Shown here piece by piece: positions 13,405 to 15,156 of a stretch of DNA of 15,156 bases (position 1 is its first letter; every line of letters begins with the position of its first letter). Source of the stretch: Spirochaetia bacterium (GTDB lineage Bacteria; Spirochaetota; Spirochaetia; Sphaerochaetales; Sphaerochaetaceae); assembly GCA_900769955.1 (NCBI GenBank), contig CAAGIP010000004.1, positions 1-15,156 of the forward strand. Reading direction: 5' to 3'. A model generated the notes under the pieces. That model did not search any database. It had not been told where the DNA came from and saw nothing but the letters and a program-made list of their open reading frames with translations. The position numbers and the translations under genes were made by a program.

Positions 13405-13960
13405 CAGAAGTACTCCTTCAGCAGCTTTTCCGCTTTCTTTTCGTTGAGGATTTCATGCGTGATGAGCTTTCCGTCCTTAAAGAGACTCCACGTCGTCCAG
13501 ACGGCCGGGGAGGAAAGCGCATCCTCATGTGATTCAATCTTTCTTATCTTCAGATCAGTGTTTCTGTCCCGGAAGAATTTCACGATTTCGGGAACATACT
13601 CTGCAGTGTACGGGCATGCATCGCTGTACACAAGCACGAAGCCCTTTTCCCGTGCATCCTTAATTGCCGCCTCCAGCAGGGCGGAGCCATAGCCATGGCC
13701 CTTCAGGGAACCCGATACCCAGAAACATGAGATGTGCATATAGCCCGGAGCATTTACCGGGAAGAGAGATGCATCGGAGGGCAGATATTCGATAAAGCAC
13801 TTGCCACGCGCATCAGCCTTACGGAACACAAGGCCTTTATCAAGCATTCTCCCAAGGTATGCTTTCTTTGTCATTACCTTAACATCATCTTCCTTTGCTA
13901 TCGCGCAGCAGATGTGTTCCCTGGAAATATTGTCCTGTGTGGAATTCTCTTCAGTTCCAT
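13404..13960 (-). pseudogene. GNAT/YoaP-family acetyltransferase, frameshifted and internally deleted
   Basis: The gene resembles the YoaP-type GNAT family: N-terminal EHICCAIAKEDDVKVMTKKA, core GLVFRKADARGKCFIEY and CFWVSGSLKGHGYGSALLEA (acetyl-CoA-binding turn), then the YoaP domain (YSDACPYTAEYVP, WTTWSLFKDGKLITHEIL). Two defects are visible. The ATG at 13960 opens MELKRIPH, but the conserved DNISREHICCAI continues in another frame. One base is missing near 13934-13942, and no start codon serves the longer frame before ATG 13874. Also, AIKDAREKG runs directly into FVLVYSDACPY. From memory of the family, about 65-75 residues of the GNAT half belong there, lost in frame between two EKG-like points. 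A 156-residue product from 13874 could still be made, but probably not as an active acetyltransferase. Confidence 0.72.
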
Positions 13961-13983
13961 GTCATCACCTTCACCGAACCTCA

Positions 13984-14180
13984 GTCAACTACCGCCACCC
14001 TAAAGGGTGCCAGCTTGCAACAGCCCAGCAGTACTAACGGCTTCTAACCTCCTGCCTTTAATTCCTGCAGTTTCCTTCTATGGACTTGCAGATGGCGTTG
14101 CATCGTGGGACAATTGACTGTGCCCCAAACTGTCAGAATTTATCCAACAGCCTTTTTTATCTTATCTACCCCTCTCTGAT
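13984..14180 (-). ncRNA. Predicted omega RNA (reRNA) of TnpB
   Basis: In this family the guide-RNA scaffold spans the 3' end of tnpB and the element's right end, and the guide is read from the flanking DNA. Here the 155 nt after the tnpB stop are non-coding, contain several short stems and close with the right-end hairpin at 13996-14009. The guide would begin at about 13983 with TGAGGTTCGGTGAAGG, which is the leader of the acetyltransferase gene. The 5' limit is approximate. Confidence 0.6.
13996..14009 (-). repeat. Right-end subterminal hairpin of the IS element
   Basis: CACCC / GGGTG with a 4-nt loop (TTTA on the minus strand), about 12 nt inside the predicted boundary. This is the usual position of the structure bound by the TnpA transposase and used as the last stem of the omega RNA. 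Confidence 0.65.
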
Positions 14181-15156
14181 AGATATTCATTGCCCCTATT
14201 CTGTCATCATTGCTTCTATAACCACAATGCTTACATGTATACATTCTCTTACTCCTGTCTCTTGTGTTCTTTTCGATATGATGGCAGATAGGACAGATCT
14301 GTGATGTATACCTTGGATCCACATAAATCACAGAATCTCCGGCAAGCCTTGCCTTATATTCGAGTTTCTCTTGGAAATCATAATAAGGCCATGAGACGCT
14401 GATGTATCTGTTATTTCTTTTGACCTTTGTAGTTGCTGCTCTTACACCTGAGAGGTCTTCAAGGACGAAGGTTGTTCCTCTTTCCGCTTTGGCTACGAGT
14501 GTCTTTGCCAATACATGGTTCATGTTATTGACATAGCGGTTTTCTCTTTTGCCGATAGCCTTGAGCCTTCGCCTGGAAGATGATGTATTTCGCTTCTGCA
14601 AAGATTGCCTTACAGCTTTATATTTAGCTCTCGTTTCCTTTAGCTTTGTTCCACTGTAGAACTTTGTTTTCTCGCCATCGTATGTAACTGCATGATTTAT
14701 TATTCCCCTGTCTATTCCAACAACCTTATTATCATCAAAACAGAACTCTGGAGAATCCAGCTTTATCGAGGTATACAAATATGCCTTGTTTTTAGAGATG
14801 ACAAGCTTTGCTCCTCCAAACCTTGTGCTTTCATTTATATATCGTTCATATCCCTTTGCAGAGAATGGCACCTTTATCCTCTTATCAAGGGTATTAAGAG
14901 AGACAATGCCTTTACTAATGTTAATAGACCAATCACGATTAGCCACAAAATCACATTGAGAAATAGAGAATGATACAGGTTTATTCAAATCAGCTCTCTT
15001 CTCCGGACTATAATTGCCAGCAACAGTTCTTGTAACAGATATTGCCATCTGCGATTTTAATCCAAGCTCTGAACGAAGATAAGTATAGCTCATCTTCTGA
15101 AGGTTGATTCTGTTATATTCCCCCTGATGGAAAGCAAGGTTTGAGACATAATTACA
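14140..15156 (-). CDS. tnpB: TnpB RNA-guided nuclease (N-terminus beyond the right edge)
   Basis: 338 residues are visible. The frame is open to the window end, including 21 codons upstream of the Met codon at 15093, so that Met is unlikely to be the start. Numbering from it, the RuvC triad is intact: Asp128 in VVGIDRGI, Glu212 in FVLEDLSG, Asp297 in NDDRIGAMN. The four-cysteine zinc finger (C267, C270, C287, C290; CPIC and CKHC) is also intact. TnpB uses an omega RNA to cut DNA next to a short motif, which helps the element persist at its donor site. The protein ends KIKKAVG at a TAA, giving a normal C-terminus. Both catalytic and zinc residues suggest an active nuclease. Confidence 0.94.
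   Translation of the reverse strand, partial: CNYVSNLAFHQGEYNRINLQKMSYTYLRSELGLKSQMAISVTRTVAGNYSPEKRADLNKPVSFSISQCDFVANRDWSINISKGIVSLNTLDKRIKVPFSAKGYERYINESTRFGGAKLVISKNKAYLYTSIKLDSPEFCFDDNKVVGIDRGIINHAVTYDGEKTKFYSGTKLKETRAKYKAVRQSLQKRNTSSSRRRLKAIGKRENRYVNNMNHVLAKTLVAKAERGTTFVLEDLSGVRAATTKVKRNNRYISVSWPYYDFQEKLEYKARLAGDSVIYVDPRYTSQICPICHHIEKNTRDRSKRMYTCKHCGYRSNDDRIGAMNIYQRGVDKIKKAVG

Larger units (their letters stand above)
13984..15156 (-). mobile_element. IS200/IS605-type insertion sequence, right portion (partial)
   Basis: The element runs off the right edge. Visible are tnpB, the omega-RNA region after it and the right end. The right end has the subterminal hairpin CACCC-TTTA-GGGTG (13996-14009) and finishes near GGCGGTAGTTGAC (about 13984). 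No tnpA is in the window; it may lie beyond the edge or be absent, with tnpB mobilised in trans. The exact right boundary is estimated. Confidence 0.78.

Noticed and set aside
13940..13990. Hybrid promoter with TTGAC of the IS right end as -35 box
   Set aside because: The only -10 candidate at 17-18 nt (ATGACA or TGACAT) is poor and would overlap the acetyltransferase start codon.

Overview
The window looks like chromosome from a spirochaete, most likely a Treponema relative. The main evidence is an mglBAC sugar importer whose binding protein is circularly permuted, the divergent topology I recall for Treponema pallidum MglB-2. Supporting this is a secreted protein with an 'LGGEDPTGWTVV' fibronectin-like domain, proline/glutamate/valine-rich linkers and a C-terminal beta-barrel, a type I associate with Treponema. 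Species cannot be named from the sequence.

Layout. 1-860 (minus): a MazG-like nucleotide pyrophosphohydrolase followed by an overlapping, truncated Fic protein with a fused VbhA-like antitoxin region. 907-2442 (minus): the barrel protein, with promoter and terminator. 2610-4093 (plus): a LOG-family nucleotide hydrolase followed by a YitT-family membrane protein whose N-terminus has no ordinary start codon. 4152-8799 (plus): the mgl operon, with promoter, palindromic operator candidate, hairpins between mglB and mglA, an MglC with a ~210-residue cytoplasmic extension, and a strong terminator. 8827-9116: tRNA-Pro(CGG) on plus and tRNA-Arg(CCG) on minus, each with its own terminator. 9144-10360 (minus): a TIGR04076-type small protein coupled to an alpha/alpha-toroid protein. 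10442-11500 (plus): a DUF2974/Mbeg1-like alpha/beta hydrolase. 11493-13960 (minus): a damaged GNAT/YoaP acetyltransferase, a DUF5131 protein and two short chromate-transporter subunits, tightly overlapped. 13984-15156 (minus): the right part of an IS200/IS605-type element with tnpB and its predicted omega RNA.

How the parts work together. MglB captures glucose/galactose in the periplasm, MglA hydrolyses ATP and MglC forms the channel. The IS end lies about two dozen bases upstream of the acetyltransferase start, so tnpB/omega-RNA transcription points straight into the chromate operon. Several stand-alone genes (MazG-like, LOG, TIGR04076, DUF2974) have -10 boxes 7-10 nt before their start codons and no ribosome binding site, suggesting leaderless mRNAs. 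The mgl, barrel and most downstream operon genes instead have clear Shine-Dalgarno sequences.
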